Source: Alistipes sp.
GTDB lineage: Bacteria; Bacteroidota; Bacteroidia; Bacteroidales; Rikenellaceae
Direction: 5' to 3'
Length of the DNA stretch: 64,000 bases
Assembly: GCA_022782405.1 (NCBI GenBank)
Contig: JALFNK010000014.1
Coordinates: 1 to 64,000 of the forward strand
Shown: positions 25,684-34,099 of the stretch, in pieces
How positions within the stretch are numbered: the stretch's first letter is position 1
Layout: every line of letters starts with the position of its first letter
Made by a program: the position numbers and the translations under genes
Notes under the pieces: generated by a model
Database searches by the model: none
Seen by the model: the letters and a program-made list of their open reading frames with translations, nothing else
Told to the model about the DNA's origin: nothing

Positions 25684-26871
25684 TTATTCCATGTATCCCG
25701 TAACCGTCATCGGCTCTTCTTCCACCCGTGCCACCACCTCGCGAGCCTCTCCGCGTGCATCGGCATAGCGGAAGGTATAGGTGCGGTTCTTTTCGAGCAG
25801 GAAGTGCAGCGCATCGTTCATGTCCTGAAGCGGTCCGGCCGTGCGCCCTCCGCCCATCTGCTCCGTGCCGCAGAAGACATCGACGTTGGCGGCCACGCGG
25901 TCTCCCGATGCCGTTGCGTGGCGGGCGTCGCGGAACATGCGGAAGGTTACCTGAACGTGTGTCCCGGCTTCGGCCGCCTTGTCCGCAAACATGGCGTAGA
26001 TGTCGCGGTAGCGTTGCGAGACGTCCGTGGCATGAATGTCGTGCGAGGCTTCGTTCCAGACCATCGGGAACCAGTCGCCCGTCGGGGCGAACGATACGGC
26101 ATAGACGGCGTGCTGCCGGTCTCCGGGTACGGCCTGCCCGGCATCGGCAAGGAACCAGGCGCGGTCGAGTGCCGCAGGCTGGTAGTATTCGGTGAAGTGC
26201 CATTCGCCGTCGATCCACACCTCCGTCCAGCTGTGGTTGCCGCGTTCGTCATGCCATGCCGCCGTGCCGGCGAACCGTGCCGGGATGCCCACCGCACGCA
26301 GGGCATCGACCAGCAGGATCGACAGCCCCGTGCAGGAAGCCATGCCCTGGCGCATCGACTCCGCAGGGCTTTGGTTGGTTTTCTCGCGCAGGGTGTTGTA
26401 CTCCACGCCGACCACTTCCGGAAGGATGCGGTTCACCGTGTCGATCGCCGCCCGCATGTCGCTGCAGCGGGCCACACGCGGCGCGAACCGTTCGTAGAAA
26501 TCCCGCCGCCAGGCGTCGCGCACCTCGTCCACCGAGGCGTAGGGCAGCACTTCGTTGCGGAATATCTCCTCGGGCAGCGCCTTCGTCCACGGGAACTCCC
26601 TGCGGGCGCGGCAGGCGTAGGCGACATTCTCGCGCAGCAGGTCGAGCCGCATCGTGTCGCGGTCGCCCGGCGTCATGCGGTTCAGCAGCCAGGCTGTGGC
26701 GCCCCGCTCGTCGCGGGGTGTCCGGCGGAGCAGCTCCCGCAGCGCATCCGAACGTGAGGAGCTTTCCAGGGTGGTTGCGAGCTGCTGTCGCTCTTCGGCC
26801 GGAATCCCGGCATCATACCGGCTGCAGGCCGCCAGGGCGGCGGTGCAGAGCAGGATCATCCATTTTTTCAT
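25684..26871 (-). CDS. Transglutaminase-like lipoprotein
   Basis: 395 residues. The signal peptide ends at LAAC with Cys16 as the lipid site. A transglutaminase-like core has Cys180 (MASCTGLSILLVDAL), His213 (GNHSWTEVWIDGEW) and a later Asp candidate (ALDRAWF). A C-terminal beta-rich extension follows (about 290-395). The family includes cysteine-protease-like and amidase-like enzymes acting on peptides or cell walls. The substrate is unknown. ATG 26871 gives the lipoprotein signal; the open frame upstream of it is antisense-like. Fourteen bases separate it from cutC. Confidence 0.85.
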   Translation of the reverse strand: MKKWMILLCTAALAACSRYDAGIPAEERQQLATTLESSSRSDALRELLRRTPRDERGATAWLLNRMTPGDRDTMRLDLLRENVAYACRARREFPWTKALPEEIFRNEVLPYASVDEVRDAWRRDFYERFAPRVARCSDMRAAIDTVNRILPEVVGVEYNTLREKTNQSPAESMRQGMASCTGLSILLVDALRAVGIPARFAGTAAWHDERGNHSWTEVWIDGEWHFTEYYQPAALDRAWFLADAGQAVPGDRQHAVYAVSFAPTGDWFPMVWNEASHDIHATDVSQRYRDIYAMFADKAAEAGTHVQVTFRMFRDARHATASGDRVAANVDVFCGTEQMGGGRTAGPLQDMNDALHFLLEKNRTYTFRYADARGEAREVVARVEEEPMTVTGYME

Positions 26872-26885
26872 GGTTGTCGTATTTT

Positions 26886-27620
26886 TCAGGCAAGTTGTTT
26901 CATGATTTCGCGGACCTTCTCCTCGTCGGTACCGACCGAGGCGTATTCGGGAATTCCCGCTACGCCGCCCATCGACACCGCGGGATTGCGGTAACGCATG
27001 CGGCTCTCTATCGTGCCGCGGGCGCTGAAGTGCACGGCATCGACGCCCGCGCGGACAAATTCGCGCACGTTCGCCGCCGTGATGCCGCTCCCGGCCATGA
27101 TCGCGATGCGTCCGGCAGCGAGGGCGACCAGCCGACGGATCGTATCGATGCCTTCGGGTGCCGTGTTGCGGCCTCCCGAGGTGAGAACCCGGCGGCATCC
27201 GCAGCGGATGAGCGCCTCGAGCGCCTCTTCGGGGTCGCGCACCATGTCGAAGGCACGGTGGAAGGTAACCTCCATTCCTGCGGCTGCGGCGACAAGGGCC
27301 GCGGTGCGCTCCTCGTCGATCCTCCCGTCGGGGGTGAGCATCCCCGCAACGACGCAGTCGGCACCGCTCTCGCGGGCGAAGGCCACTTCGTCGAGCATCT
27401 GCCGGAATTCATCGTCCGTATAGAGAAAATCGCCGCCGCGGGGGCGTATCATGACGCTCAACCGCAGATTCGGAATGCGGCGGGCTTCGCGGATCGCCGC
27501 GGCCGAGGGGGTCGTGCCCCCTTCGTAGGGCGAGGCGCACAGTTCGGCGCGCCAAACACCCTGCCGTGCCGCGATGCGGCACGCTTCGGGCGAAAAGGCG
27601 CAGAGTTCGGTTTCGATCAT
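26886..27620 (-). CDS. cutC: CutC family protein
   Basis: 244 residues. A TIM-barrel protein with the family signatures ETELCAF at the N-terminus, AELCASPYEGGTTPS, VMIRPRGGDFLYT and FHRAFDM. It was once assigned to copper homeostasis in E. coli, but the biochemical role is not established. ATG 27620 begins MIETELCAF, the conserved start; a longer upstream extension is not. First gene of the cutC - transglutaminase - GH31 run. A weak -7-like box (TATCTTCG, 27661-27668) lies upstream. Confidence 0.92.
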   Translation of the reverse strand: MIETELCAFSPEACRIAARQGVWRAELCASPYEGGTTPSAAAIREARRIPNLRLSVMIRPRGGDFLYTDDEFRQMLDEVAFARESGADCVVAGMLTPDGRIDEERTAALVAAAAGMEVTFHRAFDMVRDPEEALEALIRCGCRRVLTSGGRNTAPEGIDTIRRLVALAAGRIAIMAGSGITAANVREFVRAGVDAVHFSARGTIESRMRYRNPAVSMGGVAGIPEYASVGTDEEKVREIMKQLA

Positions 27621-27702
27621 TTTCACATGGTTTGGAGTTCCGGGTTCTCCGGAGTTTTCGCGAAGATAGCGAATTTTGCCCAAACGTCCAAAGTGCGGGG
27701 CC

Positions 27703-28281
27703 TTATCGCAGCAGTACCGTTACGGACATCGGTCCGTGGGCTCCGAAGACCAGCGCCTGCTCGATGTCTGCCGTCTTCGAGGGGCCCGACATGAAGCATC
27801 CGAACCCGAAGTCGTCCACCTCGGGGCGTGCGACGGCCTGATGCATCGTATCGACGATCGCATCGTGCGGGATGACGATGAGCAGCGCCGTGGCTCCGAA
27901 GTAGAGAGCCTTGTGGCGGATCGTCTGCGGAATCCATACGGCGCCGTTTTCGGCCACGCCGAACGAACCGGCGATGACGCCCAGATCGATATCGACCAGC
28001 AGGCGCGGGTCTTCGACGCGGTCGGGATCGACCGTCGCACAGGTCAGCCCCGGGAGGTTCGAGGCGATCGTCCGGGCCTCGGGATAGCAGCGGCGCACCG
28101 CCTCGTCGAGCGTCTCTCCGGGCTGCAGCGTGGCCATGCGGCCTCCGGCCGCCTCGAGCCTTTGCGCGAATACCTCCGCGGGACGGTCGAAATGCTGGGG
28201 TGCGAAGCCGAATTCCGGATAGGGGCATTCGGGCATTCCGTCTGCGGCCAGTTTCTTGAGTATCTCTTCCTTACTGTTCAT
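27703..28281 (-). CDS. lutC: LutC: LUD-domain lactate-utilisation protein
   Basis: 192 residues, a single LUD domain (VDIDLGVIAGSFGVAENGAVW and GFGCFMSGPSKTADIE, with the typical GPSKTADIE end). LutC is the third subunit of the LutABC lactate oxidation complex, which oxidises L-lactate to pyruvate. Its start overlaps the lutB stop by 11 bases, so it is the last gene of lutABC. Length is normal. The upstream in-frame extension into lutB is rejected because MNSKEEILKK matches the family start. Confidence 0.92.
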   Translation of the reverse strand: MNSKEEILKKLAADGMPECPYPEFGFAPQHFDRPAEVFAQRLEAAGGRMATLQPGETLDEAVRRCYPEARTIASNLPGLTCATVDPDRVEDPRLLVDIDLGVIAGSFGVAENGAVWIPQTIRHKALYFGATALLIVIPHDAIVDTMHQAVARPEVDDFGFGCFMSGPSKTADIEQALVFGAHGPMSVTVLLR

Positions 28282-29659
28282 TTTTTTCGTTTTTTTCGAG
28301 TGTTCCCCGTTTCCATTGGGCGTTGAACGTTTCGCGGGCGAAACGGGGCATGGCACGTCCCGGAGCGCTCCAGGGATTGAGGCTGTTTTCCGTTATACCG
28401 TGCGGCAGCTTTTCCGCGGTGCGGGCACAGGCAATGGCGCCGTAGAAACGTCCGGGACCGGCCATGACAAAGTCCATGCCCTTCACGGCGGCCTTCTTCA
28501 TCGGATCGGCCAGGTGCAGCGCGTCGAGCTGCTGCCGCCACAGGTAGATCTGCTCCCCGAGGTCGATCTTCGCAGGACATACCCCCGAACAGGAGTAGCA
28601 GAGCGAGCAGGCCGAGACATTGCCGTGGTGGAGTTTCGGATTGCGCAGCATCGAGAGGTTGATGCCCAGCGGTCCGGGAATGAAGTAGGAGTAGGAGTAC
28701 CCTCCCGAACGCCGGTATACGGGGCAGGTGTTCATGCAGGCGCCGCAGCGGAGGCATTTGAGCATGTTGCGGTGTTGAGCGTCGGCGAGCCATTCGGAGC
28801 GCCCGTTGTCCACTAGGATGACGTGGATCCGCTTGCCGGGTGCGGGCTTCCGGTAGAGCGACGTGTAAGTCGTAACGGGTTGCCCGGTCCCGGAGCGGGC
28901 CAGCAGCCGCGTGAAGACACCCAGGGCACGCATGTCGGGAATGACTTTTTCGATGCCCATGATGGCAATGTGCAGGTCGGCGAACGAGGTGCCCATGTCG
29001 GCGTTGCCTTCGTTCGTGCAGACGGCCAGCGCGCCGGTCGAGGCTATGGCAAAATTGACGCCCGTCATCGAGACATCTGCGTTGAGGAACTTTTCGCGCA
29101 GGTTCTTCCGGGCCGCATGGGTCAGATAGGTGGGGTCGCTGTTGCCCTCCTCGGTGCCCATCTCCCGGTGGAAGAGCTCTCCGACCTCTTCGCGGCGTAC
29201 GCCGATGGCCGGGAGTACGATGTGGCTGGGCGGCAGATGCAGCAGCTGCATGATCCGCTCCCCGAGGTCGCTCTCCACGGCATCCACGCCCCGCTCATGA
29301 AGGTAGGGCGTCAGTCCGCACTCCTCCGAGAGCATCGACTTGCTCTTGATGAGGCGCTTGCCGCCATGCTCGCGGATGAGCTGCCAGACGGTCTCGTTCA
29401 TCTCGGCGGCATCGCGGGCCCAGTGGACCACCATGCCGTTGGCCGTGGCGTTGCGTTCGAATTCCTGCAGGTAGTCGGCCAGATGGCTCAACGTATGTCG
29501 TTTGATCTCCGAAGAGAGGTTCCGGAGTTCCTCCCATTCGGGAACGCTCTCCATCATGCGATCGCGCTTCTCGCGTACGGCATAGAGCGCCTGGTCGTGC
29601 CAGGCCATGCGCCCGGCATCGGCCACGAATTTCTTGGCTGCAACGGAATGGGTGCTCAT
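28271..29659 (-). CDS. lutB: LutB: LUD and 4Fe-4S ferredoxin lactate-utilisation protein
   Basis: 462 residues. An N-terminal LUD domain (about 60-290; MSEECGLTPYLHERG-type segment, FAIASTGALAVCTNEGN) is followed by two ferredoxin-type cluster motifs, CLRCGACMNTCP (about 313-324) and CSLCYSCSGVCP (about 363-374). LutB is the iron-sulfur subunit of LutABC. Start and stop overlap lutA (4 bases) and lutC (11 bases), so the three proteins are translationally coupled. The C-terminus is rich in Lys, Glu and Asn. Confidence 0.95.
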   Translation of the reverse strand: MSTHSVAAKKFVADAGRMAWHDQALYAVREKRDRMMESVPEWEELRNLSSEIKRHTLSHLADYLQEFERNATANGMVVHWARDAAEMNETVWQLIREHGGKRLIKSKSMLSEECGLTPYLHERGVDAVESDLGERIMQLLHLPPSHIVLPAIGVRREEVGELFHREMGTEEGNSDPTYLTHAARKNLREKFLNADVSMTGVNFAIASTGALAVCTNEGNADMGTSFADLHIAIMGIEKVIPDMRALGVFTRLLARSGTGQPVTTYTSLYRKPAPGKRIHVILVDNGRSEWLADAQHRNMLKCLRCGACMNTCPVYRRSGGYSYSYFIPGPLGINLSMLRNPKLHHGNVSACSLCYSCSGVCPAKIDLGEQIYLWRQQLDALHLADPMKKAAVKGMDFVMAGPGRFYGAIACARTAEKLPHGITENSLNPWSAPGRAMPRFARETFNAQWKRGTLEKNEKNEQ

Positions 29660-30396
29660 AATGAGGAGTTGAGGATTTCTACGATGTGAATGGTCTTTAT
29701 CGGGAGTTTGTCATGGTCGATGACTCCCTGCATGTGCATCAGGCATGAGGAGTCGGCGCCGGTGATGTATTCGGCGCCGGTCGCCATGTGCCGCGAGACC
29801 TTGGCACGCCCCATGGCCACCGACACGGCCCCCTCCTCGGCCGAGAACATGCCGCCGAAGCCGCAGCATTCGTCCCGGCGTTCGGGTTCTGCGACCTCGA
29901 TGCCCTCGACCATCGCAAGCAGGTCGCGCAGCTTCGAGTGGTAGGGAACGTGCAGCTCGCTGGGCGACGAAAGGTCCATGCGGCGTACGCCGTGGCAGGA
30001 GTTGTGCAGACTTACCTTGTGCGGGAAGCGGGCATCGAGCCGCGCGGGTTTCACCACGTCATGGAGAAATTCGCAGATCTCCCAGATGCGGGCATCCACG
30101 CAAGCGTGCTCGCGGTAGTCCTTCAGCAGATGCGGGTATCCTTCGCGCACGAAGACCACGCAGCTGGCCGAGGGGCCCACGACATAGTCGTATTTGTCGA
30201 AGAGGGCGTTCATGCGTTCGGCCATTGCGCGGGCATCGCGTTCGAATCCCGCATTGGCCATCGGCTGTCCGCAGCAGGTCTGGTCGAGCGGATAATCCAC
30301 CTCGCAGCCCACGCGCCGCAGCAGTTCGCAGGAGGCGCGTCCGACCTCGGGATAGATGGCGTTGATATAACAGGGAATGAACAATCCGACTTTCAT
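29656..30396 (-). CDS. lutA: LutA: cysteine-rich (CCG) lactate-utilisation protein
   Basis: 246 residues with two CCG (cysteine-rich) domains: CCGQPMANAGFERD (about 40-53) and DECCGFGGMFSAEEG (about 174-188). These bind an iron-sulfur cluster as in heterodisulfide-reductase-like subunits. First gene of lutABC. ATG 30396 begins MKVGLFIPCY, the conserved start; the frame continues upstream without homology. A good promoter lies just upstream: TATCTTTG at 30431-30438 with TTTG further upstream. Confidence 0.95.
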   Translation of the reverse strand: MKVGLFIPCYINAIYPEVGRASCELLRRVGCEVDYPLDQTCCGQPMANAGFERDARAMAERMNALFDKYDYVVGPSASCVVFVREGYPHLLKDYREHACVDARIWEICEFLHDVVKPARLDARFPHKVSLHNSCHGVRRMDLSSPSELHVPYHSKLRDLLAMVEGIEVAEPERRDECCGFGGMFSAEEGAVSVAMGRAKVSRHMATGAEYITGADSSCLMHMQGVIDHDKLPIKTIHIVEILNSSL

Positions 30397-30430
30397 TCGT
30401 GTAGGGTGTTGTTGTGTGTGAAATTCCGAC

Positions 30431-30438
30431 CAAAGATA
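30431..30438 (-). promoter_or_regulatory. lutABC promoter -7 box
   Basis: TATCTTTG on the minus strand, 35 bases before the lutA start; a TTTG (about 30450-30454) lies upstream. Confidence 0.65.
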
Positions 30439-30504
30439 ACGGATTTTTTCAAAATTCGGTATTTCGGACGGTTCGGAACGGAAAGAGACCTTTCGGGGAA
30501 GAAC

Positions 30505-30537
30505 AAAAAAGCGCCTCTGCATTGGCAGAGACGCTCT
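30505..30537 (-). terminator. Terminator of the Hsp20 gene
   Basis: The stem AGCGCCTCTGC / GCAGAGACGCT (30510-30520, 30525-30535) has one mismatch and loop ATTG. The A-run at 30505-30510 reads as Ts on the minus strand. Confidence 0.75.
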
Positions 30538-30555
30538 TCTTGTCGGCCTGCGACC

Positions 30556-30990
30556 TTATTTGATATCGATCTGACGGGCGGCGGGCGTTACATGGACCTC
30601 CTTTTTCTTCGGAATCTCCACCGTCAGCACGCCGTTCTCGACCTTCGCGGCGATCTTCTCCTTCTCGACGTTGTCGGGCAGGATCAGGCTTTGCTGGAAC
30701 TGGCTGTACGAGAATTCACGCCGCAGGTAGGTGCCTTTGTGCTTCTTGTCCTCCTCCTTGTTTTCGGCCTTCTTCTCCATGGAGATCAGCAGCTCGTTGT
30801 CCTCGTTGATATGGACCTTGAAGTCCTCCTTGGTCATACCCGGAGCAGCCACCTCGACCTTGAAGTCATCCTCCGTTTCGAGAATGTTCACGGCCGGAGC
30901 CGTTACGTTCGATTTGTCCACCCATTCGTTACCGAAAAAGTCGTTGAAAATACTCGGCAACCAATTCTGATTTCTTCTGACAGGCATCAT
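30556..30990 (-). CDS. Hsp20/alpha-crystallin small heat-shock protein
   Basis: 144 residues. The alpha-crystallin domain covers about 35-135 (DDFKVEVAAPGMTKEDFKVHINEDN at the start and GVLTVEIPKK, the conserved GVL motif, near the end). It is a cytosolic holdase chaperone. An unusually good Shine-Dalgarno, AGGAGG, lies 7-12 bases before the ATG at 30990, uncommon for Bacteroidota and fitting high expression under stress. Met2 is an alternative start. A monocistronic unit between lutA and the GNAT gene. Confidence 0.95.
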   Translation of the reverse strand: MMPVRRNQNWLPSIFNDFFGNEWVDKSNVTAPAVNILETEDDFKVEVAAPGMTKEDFKVHINEDNELLISMEKKAENKEEDKKHKGTYLRREFSYSQFQQSLILPDNVEKEKIAAKVENGVLTVEIPKKKEVHVTPAARQIDIK

Positions 30991-31188
30991 AGTTTTGTCC
31001 TCCTATAATTTTAGTTTAACATGCTTTTTCATCCCCGCCCCTTCCGGAGCGGTTTCACTTGAGATACGGTCAAATCCCGTGCCAGGGAAAAAGAACCTTT
31101 AAATTGTCATGAATTAACACAAATTGTCATGACTTGTCAATTTTTCGGAAAACCTGTCGTGTCGGAATGGCGCATGGCGACAAATTCG

Positions 31189-31196
31189 TATCTTTG
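31189..31196 (+). promoter_or_regulatory. GNAT gene promoter -7 box
   Basis: TATCTTTG on the plus strand. It ends only 5 bases before the ATG at 31202, so the transcript may be leaderless, or translation may start at the second Met (31211). Confidence 0.6.
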
Positions 31197-31201
31197 CAGC
31201 C

Positions 31202-31726
31202 ATGAACGACATGTTGCATTTCCGACGAGCCTCCGCAGAGGATGCCGCCCGAATTCTGGAGATTATCCGGCAGGCCCAGGCGCAGATGCGTGCCGCCGGG
31301 AGCCGGCAGTGGCAGAACGGCTATCCTGCGCTCGGCGATATCCGGTGTGATATTGAAAAGGGATATGGATATGTGCTCTGTCAGCCCGGAAATGCGGCCC
31401 CGGAGGGTGTCGTTGCCTACGGTGCCGTCGTTTTCGACGGCGAGGCGGCCTACGATGCGATCGAAGGCAAATGGCTGACTCCGGAACCCTATGTCGTGCT
31501 GCACCGGCTGGCTGTGGCCGACGGGATGAAGCACCGGGGCGTGGCCGGAGAATACCTGCGCCGGGTCGAATCCTTGGCACTCGGCCGCGGTGTGGAGTCC
31601 TTCCGCGTGGATACCAATTTCGACAACCGGTATATGCTGCGGTTGCTGGAGAAGACGGGATTCCGCTATTGCGGCAAGATCCGCTACGACAGCGGCGAGC
31701 GGTTGGCCTTCGAAAAACGGCTCTGA
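31202..31726 (+). CDS. GNAT-family N-acetyltransferase
   Basis: 174 residues of the GNAT fold: beta-strand FRRASAEDAARIL at the N-terminus, an HRLAVADGMKHRGVAG acetyl-CoA loop region (about 101-116), and LLEKTGFRYCGKI at the C-terminus. It transfers an acetyl group from acetyl-CoA to an amine; the substrate is unknown. The promoter -7 box ends 5 bases upstream of the ATG at 31202, so the first or second Met (31211) could be the true start. A single gene, transcribed to the right. Confidence 0.88.
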   Translation: MNDMLHFRRASAEDAARILEIIRQAQAQMRAAGSRQWQNGYPALGDIRCDIEKGYGYVLCQPGNAAPEGVVAYGAVVFDGEAAYDAIEGKWLTPEPYVVLHRLAVADGMKHRGVAGEYLRRVESLALGRGVESFRVDTNFDNRYMLRLLEKTGFRYCGKIRYDSGERLAFEKRL

Positions 31727-31751
31727 TTCCGGAGCTCTCTATCCCGAATGC

Positions 31752-32609
31752 TTATAGTAATGTTACGGGCGGTTTGCGGCGGGTGAAATTCCGGGCAAGT
31801 GCAGCCGCAAAGGGCGTGTCGAACCGGCGTGCTCCGACCGGGCATCCCTTTACGCAGGCGCAGCAGCGGATGCAGCGCTCCGGATCGGTATGCAGTTCGT
31901 CGCCGCGGGTAATGGCCCCGGTCGGGCATACCGCAGCACAGCGCCCGCAATGCGTGCACAGCGCTTCATCCCCGGCAGGAAGCAGCAGGACGGGATGTTT
32001 TTTCTGCCGTCGGCGGTAGGAGAGCACAAAGCCGATGAAACGCAGCAGCGGGATGAGCGGCGTTGCGGGATCCTTGAGGCGGGCGGCCTCTACCGGAACA
32101 GCGCCTTTCTGCGCGAGTTTGTGCCGGATGGCGCGTCCGAAGGCTTCGGCGGCGGCAAGATCCTCCGTGTCGGGACGTCCTGCGGCGATCGGCGTACGCT
32201 CCGAACTGTACGAGTGTTCACCGACGAATGCCGCAGCCGCTACCGGAACGAACCCTCGCTCCCGGACGAAGACGGCCAGTTCGGATACAGCCTTCCCGAA
32301 GGCCCGGTTGCCATAGACGGCGACGATGACGGCCGGAGTCCGGTCTCCGCGGATTCCTTCCAGCCGTTTCAGCGCGATCGGCGGAACGTGTCCGCCGTAT
32401 ACCGGAACAGCGAAGAGGGCGACCTCCCGCTCCGATAACATCTCGACCGGAGCCGCCATGTGGGTCAGGTCATGGATGCGGAGCGGAATTTCGGACATTG
32501 CGTCTTCCGGACGGGCCAGGCCCCTGGCTATGGCTGCGGCCGTTTTTCGGGAAGTTCCCGTCGGGGAGAAACAGTAGGTGCGGATACAGTCGGGTGTCAT
32601 CATATTCAT
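31752..32609 (-). CDS. EFR1-type flavodoxin/ferredoxin fusion protein
   Basis: 285 residues. An N-terminal flavodoxin-like domain begins with the FMN loop YCFSPTGTSRKTA (about 12-24). A C-terminal bacterial ferredoxin domain has two 4Fe-4S motifs, CTHCGRCAAVCP (about 223-234) and CIRCCACVKGCP (about 249-260). EFRs act as electron-transfer or nitroreductase-like redox proteins; the partner is unknown. Starts at 32609, 32603 or 32600 are all possible (three close Met codons); the first is used. It converges on the GNAT gene and diverges from the nitroreductase lipoprotein gene, with its own -7 box at 32625-32632. Confidence 0.88.
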   Translation of the reverse strand: MNMMTPDCIRTYCFSPTGTSRKTAAAIARGLARPEDAMSEIPLRIHDLTHMAAPVEMLSEREVALFAVPVYGGHVPPIALKRLEGIRGDRTPAVIVAVYGNRAFGKAVSELAVFVRERGFVPVAAAAFVGEHSYSSERTPIAAGRPDTEDLAAAEAFGRAIRHKLAQKGAVPVEAARLKDPATPLIPLLRFIGFVLSYRRRQKKHPVLLLPAGDEALCTHCGRCAAVCPTGAITRGDELHTDPERCIRCCACVKGCPVGARRFDTPFAAALARNFTRRKPPVTLL

Positions 32610-32624
32610 AGGCTTTGCATGATG

Positions 32625-32632
32625 CAAATATA
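32625..32632 (-). promoter_or_regulatory. EFR1-type gene promoter -7 box
   Basis: TATATTTG on the minus strand, 16 bases before the start at 32609. Confidence 0.6.
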
Positions 32633-32695
32633 GAAAAAATCGATTTTGCATGATCCCCGGTCTCCTGCGGAAGAGCAGAATCCGTAAATAAATTC

Positions 32696-32703
32696 TATCT
32701 TTG
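32696..32703 (+). promoter_or_regulatory. Nitroreductase lipoprotein promoter -7 box
   Basis: TATCTTTG on the plus strand, 26 bases before the start at 32730. Confidence 0.6.
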
Positions 32704-32729
32704 TAGAAACCGTTAACTGTTGAAATCGT

Positions 32730-33419
32730 ATGAATCTGAAATGTTTGACCTGCGCGGCACTGTTGTTTGCCGCCTGCGGAGGCCCCGGACAAACCGGGAA
32801 GGAGAACCCCGGAAAAGTGGAATCCCGCACCGAAGTGGCTTACGGCGAACGGATCGCCCTGCTTCCCGTGGCGGAGCAGGGCGGCCTGACCATCAATGAA
32901 GCCCTGCAGAACCGCCGCTCGTGGCGGGAGTACAACCCCGGAGACCTGTCGCTCGAAGAACTTTCGGGCGTGCTGTGGGCCGCTGCGGGCGAGAACCGTC
33001 CGTCGGAAGGGCGCCTTACGGCTCCGTCGGCGCTGGCGCTCTATCCTGTCCGTGTCTATGCCGTTTTTACCGAAGGGGCTTACCTTTACGATGCGAAGGC
33101 ACATGCCCTGACGCGTGTGGCGGAGGGCGACCTGCGCAAACTCTCCGGGGCCCAGGAGTTCGTCTTCTCAGCGCCGTTGAATCTGCTCTATGTGGCCGAT
33201 CTCTCGGCTTATGAGGGGCGCAGGATTCCCGCTGACAAGGTTCGCTACCTCTGCGGACAGGATGCTGCCGGTTATGCCGAGAACGTAAATCTCTATACGG
33301 CCGGCCACGGTCTGCGGTCGATCACACGGGGCAGTGCTCCCGAGGCGGAACTGCTCGCGGCCCTCGGGTTGGATACCGACCGCTTTTTCCTGGCGCTGGC
33401 GCAGACCGTCGGTTGCTGA
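32730..33419 (+). CDS. SagB-type nitroreductase-like lipoprotein
   Basis: 229 residues. A short signal peptide ends at FAAC (Cys16), so the product is predicted to be lipid-anchored outside the cytoplasm. The rest matches the SagB/ThcOx branch of the nitroreductase fold: NRRSWREYNPGDLSLEELSGVLWAA (about 57-81), GLRSITRGS near 200, and a C-terminal FFLALAQTVG. FMN is normally bound between two subunits. An exported version is unusual because FMN would have to reach the periplasm. It diverges from the flavodoxin/ferredoxin gene. The electron donor and substrate are unknown. Confidence 0.85.
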   Translation: MNLKCLTCAALLFAACGGPGQTGKENPGKVESRTEVAYGERIALLPVAEQGGLTINEALQNRRSWREYNPGDLSLEELSGVLWAAAGENRPSEGRLTAPSALALYPVRVYAVFTEGAYLYDAKAHALTRVAEGDLRKLSGAQEFVFSAPLNLLYVADLSAYEGRRIPADKVRYLCGQDAAGYAENVNLYTAGHGLRSITRGSAPEAELLAALGLDTDRFFLALAQTVGC

Positions 33420-33426
33420 TCCCGCA

Positions 33427-34026
33427 TTAGGCTTCCTGTTTTTCAGAGTTTCCCGAAGCCGTTTCGCCGGCTTCGGGAAACTCTGCGAAATAGCGCCACA
33501 GCGGGGCCGCCATCAGCGCCTGCCGGATGCTGTCCGTGCGGAGCAGCCCGAGCACTTCGCTGCGGGTGAACAGGTGTACGCCGATATCCTCCGTGGCATC
33601 GAGGTGCTGTGTCCCGATCCGTTCGACGCCCGTAGCCAGGAAGCAGTGCGTGATGTTGTTCTGCGTGGCGGGATTGGCCGAGATGCTCGTCAGCAGCCGC
33701 CATGTGCCGCCGCCGTATCCGGTCTCCTCGAACAGTTCGCGCCGGGCTGCCTCGAGCGGTGTGGAATCCGATGTCTCGATCACGCCGGCCGGAATTTCAT
33801 AGGAGGTCTCACCCAGACCATGCCGGTATTGGTCGATCATCACGAAACGTCCTTCACGGTCTATGGCCGTGATATTGACCCAGTCGGGGTATTCGAAGAC
33901 GTAGTAATCCGGGATGATGCGTCCGTCGGGCAGGGCAAGCCGCTCATGGCGTACGGTATACCACGGTTTGCGCGAGAGGTATTCGCTATGCAGGACCGTG
34001 CATTTGCGCTTCTTGGGATTTTCCAT
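33427..34026 (-). CDS. Nudix hydrolase (ADP-ribose pyrophosphatase-like)
   Basis: 199 residues. The Nudix box is GVIETSDSTPLEAARRELFEETGY, fitting G-x5-E-x7-REUxEExGU; the preceding strand MIDQYRHGLGETSYEIPAG is typical of ADP-ribose pyrophosphatases. Mg2+-dependent hydrolysis of a nucleoside-diphosphate sugar is expected. ATG 34026 is selected because an upstream extension overlaps the divergent promoter region. A -7-like TACTTTTG lies at 34049-34056. Confidence 0.9.
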   Translation of the reverse strand: MENPKKRKCTVLHSEYLSRKPWYTVRHERLALPDGRIIPDYYVFEYPDWVNITAIDREGRFVMIDQYRHGLGETSYEIPAGVIETSDSTPLEAARRELFEETGYGGGTWRLLTSISANPATQNNITHCFLATGVERIGTQHLDATEDIGVHLFTRSEVLGLLRTDSIRQALMAAPLWRYFAEFPEAGETASGNSEKQEA

Positions 34027-34068
34027 GTTCGATATTGCATGTATAAGGCAAAAGTAGCGAAATTTTGT

Positions 34069-34076
34069 TATCTTTG
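34069..34076 (+). promoter_or_regulatory. Cysteine desulfidase gene promoter -7 box
   Basis: TATCTTTG on the plus strand, 23 bases before the start at 34100. A TACTTTTG on the minus strand (34049-34056) serves the divergent Nudix gene. Confidence 0.6.
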
Positions 34077-34099
34077 TTACCCGATAAATCTGCCTGCCT

